The notes under the pieces: generated by a model
Told to the model about the DNA's origin: nothing
Seen by the model: only the letters and a program-made list of their open reading frames with translations
Databases searched by the model: none
From: Primula veris
Taxonomy: Eukaryota > Streptophyta > Magnoliopsida > Ericales > Primulaceae
DNA length: 64,000 nt
NCBI GenBank assembly: GCA_963682055.1
Contig: OY821746.1
Coordinates: 25,052,481-25,116,480 of the forward strand
Reading direction: 5' to 3'
Translations under genes and position numbers: made by a program
Shown: positions 14,101-26,582 of the stretch, one piece after another
Position numbering within the stretch: the first letter of the stretch is position 1
Layout: each line of letters begins with the position of its first letter

Positions 14101-14599
14101 CTTTTTGTGTTTTTTTTGTCTTCTACCGTAAGCACAGTTTTAGGAATAAAAATGTATACCCAAATAATATTAGAATATTAAATAATTTAATGATTTCAAG
14201 TGATGATTAATCTTACTGGATTTCACTTGGTAAAGATCTTTTGCAAGACTATTGGGCTTTTACATCTTTCTGTGTTTGACAATGTGTCCTCAATTATATT
14301 ATAGGATAAATCTTAAAAGACAAACAAAAGATAAAAGAAACTTATTTTTATAATCAGGTTTAATTTTGTTTAATTACTATGACCTGTTAACGAAGACACT
14401 TCAAATTTGGAAGATGTCCACACTTATAATTTACTCTACGATATTTAATTTGTTTCATACTTCTATATTCTTAAGTGAAATTTATTTATTACAATAAACA
14501 GGACGTGTGGACAATGTGTACGGAGACCGCAACCTCATCTGCACTCTCCTTCCCGCCACACAGGTGGGTGAAGAACAAGCAGCTGCTGCAAATGCATAA
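5145..14599 (+). CDS. GLDP: glycine decarboxylase P-protein, mitochondrial (17 exons)
   Basis: P-protein of the glycine cleavage complex: the PLP enzyme that decarboxylates glycine and passes aminomethyl to H-protein in mitochondria during photorespiration. Exons by my splicing: 5145-5593, 5693-5844, 6408-7006, 7744-7989, 8084-8161, 8518-8618, 8709-8904, 9048-9173, 9867-10052, 10152-10265, 10743-10895, 12150-12338, 12760-12837, 12941-13066, 13150-13248, 13872-13989, 14502-14599. All introns are GT-AG and every phase closes, giving 1035 aa, close to the roughly 1040 of plant P-proteins. Residues 1-85 are Arg/Ser/Pro-rich, as in a mitochondrial transit peptide. The PLP lysine is K769 in HLNLHKTF, followed by a glycine-rich IPHGGGGPG loop. 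An oddity is Cys at the exon 6/7 junction, where the family has Tyr (FN-x-Y-H-T-E). Identification and completeness are secure; individual boundaries are inferred without transcripts. Confidence 0.97.
5907..6334. mobile_element. hAT-like non-autonomous element in GLDP intron 2
   Basis: The segment starts CAGGGGCGGAACTAG. The reverse complement of its right end reads CAGTGGCAAAACTAG, an imperfect 15-bp terminal inverted repeat of the type seen at many plant hAT MITEs. No coding capacity is visible. I could not see a convincing 8-bp target duplication, so the ends are approximate. It makes up most of the 563-base intron 2. Confidence 0.45.
7303..7440. mobile_element. hAT-type MITE in GLDP intron 3
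   Basis: A 138-bp element with termini CAGGGGCGG and CCACCCCTG (inverted repeats differing at one position). It is flanked by 8-bp direct repeats TGCGTGTC (7295-7302) and TGCAAGTC (7441-7448), matching at 6 of 8 positions. Eight-base duplications and CAGGGG ends are hallmarks of hAT elements. It has no coding capacity and lies between exons 3 and 4 of GLDP. Confidence 0.65.
13441..13620. repeat. 94-bp direct repeat in GLDP intron 15, tRNA-like head
   Basis: Two degenerate copies with a period of about 94 bases share the word CAGCTCAGTTGAAAGA (at 13455 and 13549), followed by a similar tract ending in CCCATG and TATAAAA. The shared word resembles the D-arm/A-box part of tRNAs (AGCTCAGTTGGTAGAG). 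A SINE origin is possible, but no B box or tail was seen. Confidence 0.5.
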
Positions 14600-17340
14600 G
14601 ATTTACAACTAAGCTGTTAAAGCTTTATTGATTACTTTCTCATTATTTATATTCTCATGTATATAAGTTTCCTGTTTTACATACGCTTCTTGACAGAAGC
14701 TGACTTTCAGCTTCTTATTTATATGATGATCAACTGTATTGATGATAAGTTCAGTAAACAGTTGTTGCTAATTCACCTCTCTTCCATCCTCCCTTTTTGT
14801 TTTTGCTTTCGGCTACATGAAGGATATACTAAAAGTCTAAAACTGAAACATTCGGGCTAGATGAAAGATAAATAGTACTATATTACATGTCCTAGGGACA
14901 AAAAAGAAATTCTAGCTGAGGCAATGAGGTGACATACATGAACTTTATAAGTGCACGCCCAGAACACGATGACACCGAAATCTGAAAGAGCCTAAAATTT
15001 AATGAATCCGAAACCCAGAATGGACAGTCTCTACAGAGAGGAGAACATCCATCCAAAACCTTTCTCTCTAACAAAAGTTTAGATAACATTGTACCCTTGG
15101 ATGGTCAAAAACATCTCTAAGAACACGCTATCAGAAGTCACCAAACAATTGAAGTAACGGCATGGTCGGTAGACAAATTTGCAACATTCCTAGCTGTGGT
15201 AAGACTCATTCGAATAAAGTCGGATCATTTTGTGTCCAGCCATTGTTCGAAGGAAGTGCGCCTTTGAGCTGAATAAGGCGAAAAAACTAAACACGTCTTC
15301 ATCGTGCTTTCGTTCTACAGAGTGTGTGTATGTCGGAATGAATGTGTGTGTGTGTATGAGTTGATCGGGATCTTTTGGTGGGTTTTAACGGCCAGGATTA
15401 ATTGTTCTTATCTGGGTGAGTAGTTTTTCTGTATTCCTTTCCTTTTCCTATTCTTTTGGTGTATATCATTCAGATGTATGGTCTTTTTAACCCGGGTTTC
15501 AATTTTTGATAATTTGTATAGTTATCTATTCTAGTTTTGTGATTATGAAGTAGAACTAAGATATTGAATGGCACAGTACCACTATCACTAATACTAAGTC
15601 TCAAGGGATTTCAATCAAATTTACCATGAGTGGATCGAATGTTATAATATGTTTTGTAACATGAAATGTAAAACTTATATTATATGAGAAAATAATTCAT
15701 TCTAATTTTACCGGTGAGGCATTATCGTGTTTGCTTTGATAAAACTAGGTGTTTCTGAATAAACTGTGTTCTTTCAAAGTTTCAGATAGCTGCATCTTTA
15801 ATTACCTTGGCAGTTGGCAATCTTGTGGGCACCAAACAATAGACTAATTAATTACATACTTGTATATATATCTCCTTAATTAGGAGAAACACAATAAAAT
15901 TGAAGCCTCAAAACAATATTGGTAGTACAAGACTACAAGTCTTCAAAACCAACTTAGCCTATAAACAATACAATTACGGAATGGTCAAAGTTAACAGTAT
16001 TTTAAACGGCATACCGGGGTACTCCAAATGCCTCATCGTACCCGTATTTGATACTCTGAAAAATTATTTTCGAAACAAACCCGTGCTACACAGGTACTGT
16101 GTAATACCGCGTGACATACAAGAAGAAATGGACATAGAGTACTTACATTAAATAATATTTTTTGACACATATTTATGGAGGGAGTCGCCGAGTGTCATTT
16201 GATTAATGTGTATTGAGCTAGATGAACGGATTTGGTGAATTGGATAATGATATACACACAAATCATTCACTAACATAATATACAAATAACTATTGTGAAA
16301 GTAGTAATGACAAAAATGCCACAAAACCTAACTGAATTTTTACTGTATTTCCTTCCATAAAGAATGTAGACGTTGTGTACAAATAACTATTCATAAAAAT
16401 GTACAAAATCCGACTAGCATTTTCCAAGCTTATGCTCTTTCATTCATTAAATGTTCTAATTAAAAGGCGCAAAACAACTTTTAGACAGAAATGGCTTGTC
16501 TGGTGTCTAATCCTGTATAATCGCCTAATCCCACTTAATCTAACAAACACGTAGACCAGGTGTAATTTGTATATAGGTTTTTCTTTTAAAACATTATTCC
16601 TTATATTTTCATCCCATTTCAAGCGGTGAATATTAAGGTTCAGAAATATTTATGCATGGTAAACACCAGGTGTCTTATAAAATCGAAAATTATCACGAAA
16701 AAAAAAAGTAATTTTTTTTTAACTTGAAATCATTTTATGGTCATGTATTTGTAAGGTTTTAGTAAATCAATAGAAAATAAAAGAAAAAAAAAAACGAAAG
16801 AGAGATAGGTAGTCCCAAGTTTTATATTAGCTTTCATTTTACTCTCAATTTTGAAAGTAAAATGGTTTATCTCATTTTACACCCAAAATTTTCACTCACA
16901 AAATTTTCACTCACTTTCTTTTTCATTGGTTTTCTTATCCAATCAAATACAAAAAAAAATGTTTTATCGATAAATTATTTTCATTTTCCTATCAATTTTA
17001 TATGTTCCAAACACACATTCCATTAGATTTACTATAACATTGTTTTTATCGGATATAATGAAAATTAATGAAGTATTTCAACAAAACAAACTTTCAACTA
17101 ATTTTTAATTGTTCAAAAGTGGTTGGTTGTCCAAACGATATATCACGTTCACCGACAAAGTTTGATCGAGTTATTAATTATAAAAAATTATTTTTTTTTT
17201 TAATAAAGAAGGAACCCTCGTGGCTCCGTCCCATCTACTTCACTTTTAACTCATCTTTTTGTTTTGTGACCTTCACATCTTTATACCACACTCCCTCACT
17301 GTATCTCTGTATCTGTGTGTATCTGTATCTATCTACAACA
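14600..17340. other. GLDP 3' flank and intergenic region
   Basis: This stretch holds the GLDP 3' UTR, whose end I cannot place, and then AT-rich DNA without a convincing gene. The frame at 15900-16151 lacks an ATG start and resembles nothing known. A GTGT-rich patch is at 15320-15355. Repeated TCTGTATC words at about 17300-17335 directly precede the next start codon and probably lie in its 5' UTR. Confidence 0.5.
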
Positions 17341-18716
17341 ATGGAAGTAGATTCAGTAGTAGTATCTTCCATCTCACTATGGGATTCAATGCAGAGTTGG
17401 TTAACACCCACATTCCTTTTTCTTCTTTTAAACCTCATGATCGCCACTATCGCTTTCACCTCCTCCTCCTCCTCCTCTCTCTCTACTAACTCCACTAACA
17501 CCAACACTTCCGTATCCGATCCCAAATCTCCTCCCTCCTCATCCCTCCTTCACCGTCTCCGCTCCCTCTCCCTCTCCCCCTACAAATCCCTCCCCGATAA
17601 TACTCACGGTATTAGCGACGGTATTTTACGTGACGATATTACTAGCGACGCTTTTTCTCAAAGGTTTGTCACGGTTTTGTCTATTCACTACAAAATAGAA
17701 GTCTCGGTAGTGACGGTGTTAATTGTAACGAGGTTATGAGCAGACCGTTTTTCTGAAGGGTTTGTGAAAGTTTAGGGTCCGTTTGGTTATCAGATTTTTT
17801 TTAGCTAAGTTTTGGATTGATGATTTTAAAAAATCTGTGGTGTTTGGACAGTCAGATTATTTAGTGACGGTATTTTTCGTGACGAGGTTACTAGCGATGG
17901 TTTTTATGACGAGTTTGTGACAGTTTAGGGTCTGTTTGTTGTCAGATTTCTTTAGTTAGTTTTTGGATTTTGGATTTTGGATTTTTGAAAATGTGTTGGT
18001 GTTTGGATAGTCATATTATTTAGTTTCTAAAAAACGGTTTTAGCTAGTTTTTGGAATTTTGATTTTAAAAATCTGTTGGTGTTATTGGTGTTTAGACCGT
18101 CAGATTTTAGCTTCTAAAAAAAGCAGTTTTAGCTAGTTTTTGGAATTTTGATTTAAAAAAGTTGGTGTTATCGGTGTTTGGATCGTCAGATTATTTAGCT
18201 TCTAAAAAGCAGATTTTTAGCCTAAAAATGCGAAAAATCCAGATTTTTAAAATCTAGATTTTTAGTGGATTTCTGAAAATGATCTTGGACCAAAAAATAT
18301 GTTGCCAAACATAGTGTTAGTCAACTTGTGACAGATTTACGACAACTTTCGAATTAGTGACAGTTTTGTGTATGATGACTCTCACTAAATCAACATTGTT
18401 TTGTAGTGTCGGCGTAGTAGAGGTAGAGCGCTCCCTCGACGAGGTCTTCAGCGAAGTTGCTCTCCCCAGGATTAAGAAGTCTTCCAGCATGAAGCTTTCG
18501 CGCGCCGCGCATTCCCATGATGCTGATGTGGCGGAGGTGGAGGCCAGGAGACCAGCTACGGTACGTGAGAGGAGGGGAAAGAAGGCTGTAGAGGGAGATG
18601 AGGAGGTGGACGCCAAGGCAGACGATTTTATAAACAGGTTCAAGAACCAGCTCAAGCTACAGAGGATGGACTCGATCGTTAGGTATAAGAAGAAGATGAT
18701 TGGGGGTGCTAAGTGA
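17341..18716 (+). CDS. DUF4408/DUF761 plant protein of unknown function (2 exons)
   Basis: A plant-specific family, annotated elsewhere as cotton-fibre-expressed or DUF761 proteins, without an established biochemical role. Exons 17341-17663 and 18407-18716 join in phase 2 at a GT-AG intron of 743 bases and give 210 aa. Residues 11-40 carry the DUF4408-type segment SMQSWLTPTFLFLLLNLMIA, with a probable transmembrane helix at about 21-40. A Ser/Thr-rich linker follows. The middle contains SLDEVFSEV, and the C-terminus has the DUF761 signature VDAKADDFINRFKNQLKLQR followed by a basic tail. The order of anchor, disordered middle and C-terminal motif is typical. The start is the first ATG after a CT-rich leader. 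The intron is filled with tandem repeats, so minor errors in the junction are possible. Confidence 0.85.
17776..18260. repeat. degenerate tandem repeats filling the intron of the DUF761 gene
   Basis: At least four imperfect copies of a unit of about 80-120 bases can be followed. Each contains words like TTTAGCTAGTTTTTGGA, TTGGTGTTTGGA and GTCAGATTATTTAGCTTCTAAAAA. The copies differ by substitutions and small indels. They account for most of the length of the intron. Confidence 0.7.
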
Positions 18717-18939
18717 TCGGTTTTGGTTTTCGAAGGGTCGTGAAGTAATTAGTGTCTTAGTTTATGGGTTAGTTCCGTTATTTTTTTGGCCTTTCGATTT
18801 TGTCCTCATGGTTTTAGTTGAAAGATTAATGGTCCCTGGGTTTTAAATTTTGTGGTGATATGAGATTTAAGTGACTGATTTTGAGGGTTAAACATTATTT
18901 GATATGCGCATTGTAGTTTTCATAGTTAGGAAAGCTTTT

Positions 18940-19290
18940 AGGAAAAATCAAATATATGAGACTACATTTATCTACCAATATTATCTACCGATTTTTCAAT
19001 ATTTGGGGATAATTAGTGTTGCAATGGAAAAAAAACGATCACTTATTTGATAGCTTCTAGTAGGTGCTCGTTATGGTTTTAAGTTTTGGAAAAATTTAAA
19101 GGGAAAATCAAATATGTGAGACTAAATGTTCTACCAAAATTTCTCAAAATTTGTGGATCGCTTATTTGATAGCTTCTACTAAGTGCGCATTTCAAGTGTT
19201 GGAAAATTTTATAAGGAAAATCAAATGTGTGGGACTTTTTCTGTCACTTTTTCCAAAATTTAGGGACTGTTGGATTGCAGTGGAAAAAAG
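18940..19290. repeat. degenerate triplicate repeat downstream of the DUF761 gene
   Basis: Three imperfect direct copies of a unit of about 120 bases begin near 18940, 19070 and 19190. Shared words include GGAAAATCAAATATGTGAGACT, with variants, and CTTATTTGATAGCTTCTA. The unit is AT-rich and non-coding, and it lies just past the probable polyadenylation area of the gene. Confidence 0.55.
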
Positions 19291-22200
19291 TGGTATCACA
19301 GAATTTTGGTTGAAACTATGGGGACCATTAGTGTAATCAACTTATTTTCATTTGGGGAAGAAGTAGATCACTCTATTAAATTTTGGACCGTGCCCATGAA
19401 TGTAGGTGAAATGTAATTTGGTCAATTTGACACAATGGTAGTAATGTGGACAAATATTTTCCAAGTCTTTGCTAATTCAGATTTAGCTGATTGTTTATGA
19501 CTAAAATTGGCACCAGTTTGTTGGTATAATACTGCTGTTTCTTGAAATTAACTCTGAACTCATGTATCATTTTTTTTTTGAGAAACTTGATGCTCCTTAC
19601 CCTTGCCTGTATGTGCGTGCATGTTTGCCTTCTCATTTGCTAATATGGTCAATATTTGGTCATTTTATGGAAGAAGACGAGGCCTAGGTGGAAATTAGGG
19701 ACTTAGAACCTCGCACATTAGGAGGGATTAAGCATATTAGGCGGTGCTTAAGCAGAATTAGGCAGGATTAGGCGCTAGATTTTCGCCTAAAATCTGTCTT
19801 GCGGGAATTCAAAAATTGCGCAGAACAGAATAGACTTTCAGTGATACTCTCCCCTAATTGTTCAGAGGGAGTGGCCAAAATAGTAACAAAGTTTCATGAC
19901 TATAATATTTAGTGCTTCTATTTTCTTTAATTACTATTAGAAGGAGCAGGTTGAGACTGTGTGATTTCCTTGTTCATAGCTGGAGTTAGAACAGTGGTGA
20001 AATGACTGTTACTATTTGATAATAATGGAGATATTATTGGTCAATTCTATAGGTGGAAATGCGTTTGTAGGTGGATATAGCTTGGTTTGGTTTAAGTGGT
20101 TGGTAGTTTTTTTTTTTGGAAGGAAGTGGTTGGTAGTTTGGTAATCAAAAATTTAGAATTAAAATCACATGCCATGCCAATTCATCATAGCGGTAGTTGG
20201 TAGTTGCACATGGGCCGAGGGTGGAGTTACATTTTCAGTAGTTTCTTGTTAAAGTTTCTACTTACCCAACAAACGCAACTACCACTTTAGAGATGACCAA
20301 TCACCTAACTTAACAATAGAAACTCAAACATAAGCCCACTAAATAGGTAAACTTGGGTTCCATCTAGTCTTTTCGCCCTAGATTTAGAAGCTAATAGCAT
20401 GAATTCATTGGCTAGCCTCGTGTTAGCCAAATATTCGACCAAACCGGAACCATAACAGATCTTAGTTCCCAGTATGAAGTAACACATTTTGCTTTAAATA
20501 TTTGACGCATACGATTTTAACTGTGAAATGCTTGGAATGCCACTTTAATGTAGTTATGAGCAGAGGAATGCATGTTCCTTGTGTCTTAGTTGAGTAATTT
20601 CATCTATAGATCACATGGAACAAAATTATAGAGTTTACATAGCGTAGTTAAGGCTGTTTCATAGAAGTGGTGGCGAATGAGGAGTGTGGTATGACCATGT
20701 CCTTACTTCTCCACAGATTCTGGCTATTGGCGGGACCTTCTTTGAAAGTTGTCAGCTAAAAACAATCTTCGCCTTTCAGTTTTATGTTTGAAATGATGTC
20801 AATCTAAAGCATTTTGTGACCAAATGCTCCCAATGAAAGAGCCCTTCCCGAGGGGCACCCGGTTTTAGTCCTCTATTTGCATTTCCTCGATTATGGGTCA
20901 ATGACTTGTGCCAAGCATGACTCAAGTTTTAGTACTTCCGAGCTGCTTGCAAGATCTAAAAAGAGTTTGGACCTATTCAGCCTCTCCTGAAAGGTTAGTC
21001 TAGTGCCGGATTGGACTGGCCGAAAACCTTCCGACGCTCATATCAGCATGTTGTTAAAGAAGCTTGTATATCGTAGGATGATGACACGTGACAAAATAAA
21101 CGTCCATGGTGATGAACCCTTGTGTGTTACAGTGAACTGTCACGTGAAGATGAGCGCAAAATTGCTTGGATAGCTCATTTCCTTTAACAATACTTTACTT
21201 CAGACAGTGTCTCAATTAGTCCTTGTATTTTTGTGTTTACCAACTGCTCCTACTCTCATCAGTTTTGATTTGTCAGTCCGAGGTGACTATTATTGGCTGT
21301 TAGATATGTTTTGTTTTTATTTTTTGCTTGAACTTTTGGGTCTCAGATTCCCACTCAGATGGCTTTTAAATTTGATAAGACTTCAGATTGTCCAATTTCT
21401 TTTTCGCATTGGTTTGATTTCGTACTTGTCCACTCAGTTTGCTTCTGAACTTGATACGGCTTCAGACCATCTTTCTCTTTCATTGCATGCACATATACGT
21501 TTATATAAAATTAAATGTTTCCATTTAGCCTTCATTTCAACGTGTTCTCGCTTGCAGCTTTTCAATTACATGGTTAAATAAAACTGCATCTAAACCCCAA
21601 TTTTCTTAGCGTTATTCTGGCGATTTTAGTCACTCTGGTGCATGCTCTATTTTGGTATGTGTGCAGCCTTTAAACTTCCATTTTCCTATCCTATAAATTC
21701 TGAATCCTTCTTTCAATATTTCTAATATTGAATCAATCTTATTTCTTTACTTTCTGTTTTGCATCGACTATGGCTATATCTGTCCATGATAACAATATAT
21801 TAAATAGCCAATTTGAAGCATTGGCTAGTCAAGTCCCCCACCTACGCATCAGGCTTGGGGATGCTCAGGTTTAGTGATGTTGAGCGTTACTTATGGGTCA
21901 GTCAGCACCCCCACACCGGAGCCCTATGGAGGCTTCCTCCATTGTGGGTCATATCCAATCAATTTGATGCTTCGAGGCTTCCTCCATAACTATGGTGCAT
22001 TTCCAGCAGACAACGACATTCTGATGGACGAGTGTGCTGATATGGAAGCTCAGAGGGATGCCTTTGAGAATAAGAGATGAAACTGAGCTGAAATATGAGG
22101 CTCTGATTGCGTAGGCCGTAGAATACTTATCCCAGTCAAGAACTGGATGAGAGAAAAGTCGAGAGTGAGACATTTCTTGAGGAGAATACCAATCATCTCC

Positions 22201-23372
22201 ACTATCAGGCAAAAGAGCTTGAGAGAGGAAGTGGTCAAGGTACTAGTTACGAGAGTACCTACAACCTCTGCTCCCTTGGTCGTTGTACTTTAAGATAATT
22301 TTTCTGATGTAATTTATCTTGCTTTTTGTTAGCTTGGAGTAATTGTTTTGCCAGTTGTTATCTCCCTGAGCTACCATTTTTTTTTTATAATGATGCATGC
22401 ATGAATATTTCTTTTTGTTCATGAACTGATATATTTGCTCACAATGTGTTTATTTCTGATGCTCTTGTGAATTATGTGTTCATCACCTTCAATATTCCAA
22501 TCGTCTCGATGTTACGTTACGTTTATCCCTCTTGCCATTTTTTTTAATAAATCCTTCTGAGTTAGTTCATTCTTGCACTTGTATATCATGTCTCCCACCA
22601 CCATGTCTGCTTAAAATGAAATGGTTTATAAAAAGAAATCTATTGAAGACCTTATCTCAATGTTAAACAAAGATAAAGTTTGGTTGTGCCCAGAGTGATC
22701 TTGATTGCTTATAAGATTATTTGCCAGTATTTTGGCCAGGGACATTGCGTCTGTTGATCAATGTACCGAGATCAAGTAAACCATTATGAAGATGGAGGTG
22801 AAGATGGGTGTGTTGGAAAGGAAAACGCGGAAGGAAAAACGCTCTCTTTCATGCACGTGCTGAGATAAGTCTTCTCCGTGGATCTCATTTATTTGTCTTA
22901 GTGTTTTGCTTGTTTCTTTCGTTCTGTGCTATTGATCAAAATATAGGATAGTATAAGCGCGGATCCAATTTGTTAATAAATAGTGTTGTGAGTCTTGACT
23001 AGTAACTATATACCATGTTCAGATCGCATGAAAACTCGCTGGTGTCAAAGGTTTGTCGGAGCTCATAGAAAATTTCTTAAATTGCTTTTCATCGAATATT
23101 TTGCTCGAAACCTAACGTCTTGTTGTCTGGTATTGATGTTTTTTGTTCTCGAACATTTCTCAAGGTCACCAAAATGAGAACCCCATTTTCTAATTTTTAC
23201 ATTTTTCTAGAAAAACAAATATACTTAAATTGAATATATTTCATAGAAATTTGTGAGCCTATTGTATCATGAAAATCACATGAATTGTCATTGATTTTTA
23301 TATCCCAATATCTTTTTTTTTTTTTTTTTGCATACAGTGGGTCTGGGTTGGTCAGCAACACAACAACTATTA
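19291..23372. other. intergenic region with possible decayed coding remnants
   Basis: No intact gene is seen. An ATTAGGCG-type word recurs at about 19,720-19,790. At about 20,840-21,180 and 21,990-22,250 the base composition is more even. Short frames there, one with an acidic helical stretch at 22,020-22,120 interrupted by stops and a frameshift, look like eroded transposon coding sequence. I cannot assign a family. Confidence 0.35.
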
Positions 23373-23407
23373 AGTAAAAAGTAAAAAGTAAAAAGTAAAA
23401 AGTAAAA
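23373..23407. repeat. heptanucleotide microsatellite (AGTAAAA)5
   Basis: Five consecutive AGTAAAA units are present. This is a simple-sequence tract unrelated to the plant telomere repeat (TTTAGGG). Confidence 0.9.
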
Positions 23408-23724
23408 AGCATGTGGATTGTCATTGAAAAATAATATGAAAACCCAGACTGCCTCCACTTGTTTGGACTACCACCGCCTCTCATGCCCTGGAGCTGAGCT
23501 AGTCTCAACTCTTATGTACTTCTTTTTTCCTCGTAATATTACCCGTCTTTTAACCTTTTTACCACTTCATAGTTTTTTTAAATAAAATAAACTTTTTGTT
23601 TCACAGAACTTTTTCTTCAAATCTACAGATTCTACGCATTGAGATTTAAGAGACATGTGTATCTGCTACAGGCGTTACTTTATATTTGGAACACAACTAA
23701 TAGAAGCCAACTCAAATTGTATAG

Positions 23725-23846
23725 ATTTTTTTTATAATCATAAACCCTCATTTGGAAGTAAACCTGATTCACAGGCACCAGGGTTCAAACTCTGATGGTG
23801 AGCGTGGTATTCTCAGGTAGCAATTACTTGGACCAACCACTTTTGT
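23725..23846 (-). mobile_element. tRNA-derived SINE, copy C
   Basis: Read on the minus strand, the element starts near GTGGTTGGTCCAAGTAATT, carries CACGCTCACCATCAGAG and a decayed B-box-like GTTTGAACCC, and ends in an A-rich tail. It is flanked by direct repeats TCAAATTGTATAG (23712-23724) and TCAAATTGCATAG (23847-23859), 12 of 13 identical. That is the long, variable target duplication expected of LINE-mobilised SINEs. Related copies are at 43.5, 48.7 and 53.6 kb. Confidence 0.75.
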
Positions 23847-24486
23847 TCAAATTGCATAGCTTGATATAAGAAAAAATGACTTGTTCAAATCTGAAGGAAC
23901 TTAAAATTCCAAAGCATCACCGGACGTTTTTTCCCCTTTGTCGGAGTCGTGCCTCCAAAGAATGGCATCCGCAATGGAGCTGTTTTTTTTCCCATATCTC
24001 CTCTGAGTCATCTCTTCCCCTTCTGTTGAAAGGGGCTCGGCCCAATTTTCTGTTTAAAAAACAAAAACAAATACAAACTTTCGAGAAAAGACCAACCGGA
24101 ATGTCATGCCTAAGCATAAGACATGTTAAAATAAATAACCTGCATGAATGAGTCTGTACCTACTTGTGTTGTCATTGAATAAGAAAATGTCTCAAAGTTA
24201 AAGAGACCGGCAAATGTGGCGGCTTCTCATCTAGTTTGCCATCTTGCTCGGTGATGAATTTCCTCAACAAATTAAAGCCGATGCAGACGTAAAGAAGGAC
24301 ATCTTTACGGGAAAGTTACGGTTTTGACAGAATTGGTCAAACAAAAGCATATACAAATTTCCAATAAAGGAAAGGGAAAATGTGACAACGAATTCATATG
24401 ATGCAAACAAAATTACACAGCAAACAAGACGAGTATCAAAGAAGTAAAAGGAAATTGACAATAAATACTGGTAGTAGTTAATTTAA

Positions 24487-24627
24487 GGAAAATGGGGTAT
24501 CTGACTGCGTAAAACACAGTCAGAAAAACTGTGTTTACATCTGAATCGTCCGATCAAATTATCCGACAATCCATACCTAAATACAGTTTCTCTAACCGTG
24601 TTTTACACGGTCAGGGACACCTTTTAC
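24487..24627. mobile_element. Mutator-type MITE with perfect 9-bp target duplication
   Basis: A 141-bp element whose two halves form an imperfect hairpin: GTAAAACACAGTCAGA-type sequence on the left pairs with CCGTGTTTTACACGGTCAGG on the right. The direct repeat TTAATTTAA flanks it at 24478-24486 and 24628-24636, identical over 9 bases, as Mutator-like elements produce. It has no coding capacity. Because the duplication is AT-only in an AT-rich region, superfamily assignment is moderately certain. Confidence 0.65.
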
Positions 24628-24636
24628 TTAATTTAA

Positions 24637-25422
24637 ACATTTGATCAATTTTTCTTAAATTGATGTCTTTTTCATTGATTTATATTTTAATTCTTACTTC
24701 CCCCCATAAAATATGGTTTGAATGATTGAATGTTTATTTTATTTGCAAAAAAATGTTAATTTGGTCTTTTTGTATTATCTCATATTTTCGAGTATAAATC
24801 GATTATTTTAATCGTTACTTGTTGTTCACAGATACAATGTTTTTTTTTCCCCTGTAAATAAAGTTATTCCCTCCCCATTTAGGTACTTAATTTATGATAC
24901 CTGGCCAACAATAATTGAAAAATAAAAATAGGAACATCCCTCGTCCTCTTAAATTATGGAGGAGTACTGTTTTTGTACCATTTAGTGAAGTTGTTACATC
25001 ATTGGTATTTATCTGATCAAATTTTATTTTTTCTATATTTAATTAGTTTAACTTGAAAAAAATTATCGTATCTCATAATTAACTCTTTATTTTTTAAGAG
25101 TGCCGCTATCTATTTTCATAAGTAGAGATGAAATTGTTATCATAAAACATTAAAAATCAATATTGTTTGAACCCCATATTACCACTTGTGTTTCTACTAG
25201 CTATAAAAAAGAATTTATTATTAAAAAATAATACTAAAACTAATTAAATATTTATAGAGAGTAAGTTTTGGTGAGATTAAAAAATCATGCAAAATATAAA
25301 TGACTACTTAAATGTAAAAAAATAATATTCTCACTTATTATAGAAGTAAATTTACGATGAGTCTGATGTGAATGCTTTTACATCAAATATATGTCAGACT
25401 TCAATATCAGGCTATCACCAGT
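24637..25422. other. AT-rich intergenic region, nothing recognised
   Basis: Very AT-rich DNA with homopolymer runs. No open frame, repeat pair or transposon end was recognised. Confidence 0.5.
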
Positions 25423-26340
25423 TAGGGGTGGGGGATGGGTTGAGAATAAAAAAATCCGAAAATCCAACTCATAACCCAACCCGTACGCATTAGGACGGGT
25501 TGAGTGTAAAAAAAATAACGTCCCAATCCGCTATATATTTTGCGGGTTGAGTTAGGTTGAGATTTTCAAACCATTGATTAATTCGTCACAATCCGTTTCA
25601 AACCCGTAATATATATATATATATATATATAATTATAAATATATATCATACTATTAATATAATCAAACTCAAGAAAAGTTTAGCCTGTCAAATTTTGCCT
25701 AATTTTTATAAAAATACCCTCACTTTATTTTAATAATTATCAATTTACCTAATCTAATTAATTAACAATTTATTCTCACTATATTTTTCTAATTACAGAT
25801 GTAGCCTAAATTAAATAACAATTCGTTTTAACCTGCATAACTATAATAAATGATACCAAATCTTAATATTATGTTTAAAATAAAATATATTACAAAATTT
25901 ATGCCACTACGCGTCTCACACATAACGTGTTGGTAACTTTTACTAGTATTTATATATACATTGTGTGTAGTGCAAGATACCAACCTTGCATTCTTATTAT
26001 ATTTTAGTTTTGTTATTTGTTCGCGAATGTTCTAAACGTATTTTGATTGGTTTTAATTTATATTTCTCTTTGAAAAAATTAATTAATTTTAAAATTTAGG
26101 TTAATTATACAAACTATGAAAAATAAATGACCAAATTAAAAATTTAAGAATCAATCCCGCCCCAACCCGCAATTTATTTTGCGGGTTGGTTTGGATTGTG
26201 GTTTTAATTGTAACGGATTGAGTTGAGTTTGGTTGACATTTAAATTTTATTAATCCATCTAAATCCGTCCCGCTATTTATTTTATGAGTTGAGTTAGAAT
26301 TGATATCAGCCTGCTTTAATTCGCCCCGTATACACCCCTA
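25423..26340. mobile_element. hAT-like non-autonomous element, about 0.9 kb
   Basis: The ends are inverted repeats TAGGGGTG and CACCCCTA. Subterminal regions carry repeated GGGTTGAG/CAACCC words in opposite orientations (for example ATTTTGCGGGTTGAG near the left end and CCCAACCCGCAATTTATTTTG near the right). The interior is about 80% A+T with a (TA)n run at about 25,612-25,630 and has no coding capacity. No 8-bp target duplication was visible, so class and boundaries are inferred from the termini. Confidence 0.5.
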
Positions 26341-26582
26341 AATTTTTGTATTACATCATCCAAATGAATTTTTTTTACCTTTGGATCATATTTGTCCCCA
26401 ATCCCCATGGACCCATAGGCTTCAATAAAAAAAACAATGAACAAATTATAAAACAAAATAAACCAAAGTCCCTTGTTTTCCTCCATTTAACACGGACTCT
26501 CATCAAACACCCACAAATTAGAAAAAATAAAATTGTCCATTGTTAATCATACCATCCTCTATAGATATATTTAATCGAAAAA

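Noticed and set aside
15900..16151. 83-codon open frame
   Set aside because: No ATG start, no recognisable domain and AT-driven composition; it can be explained by chance.
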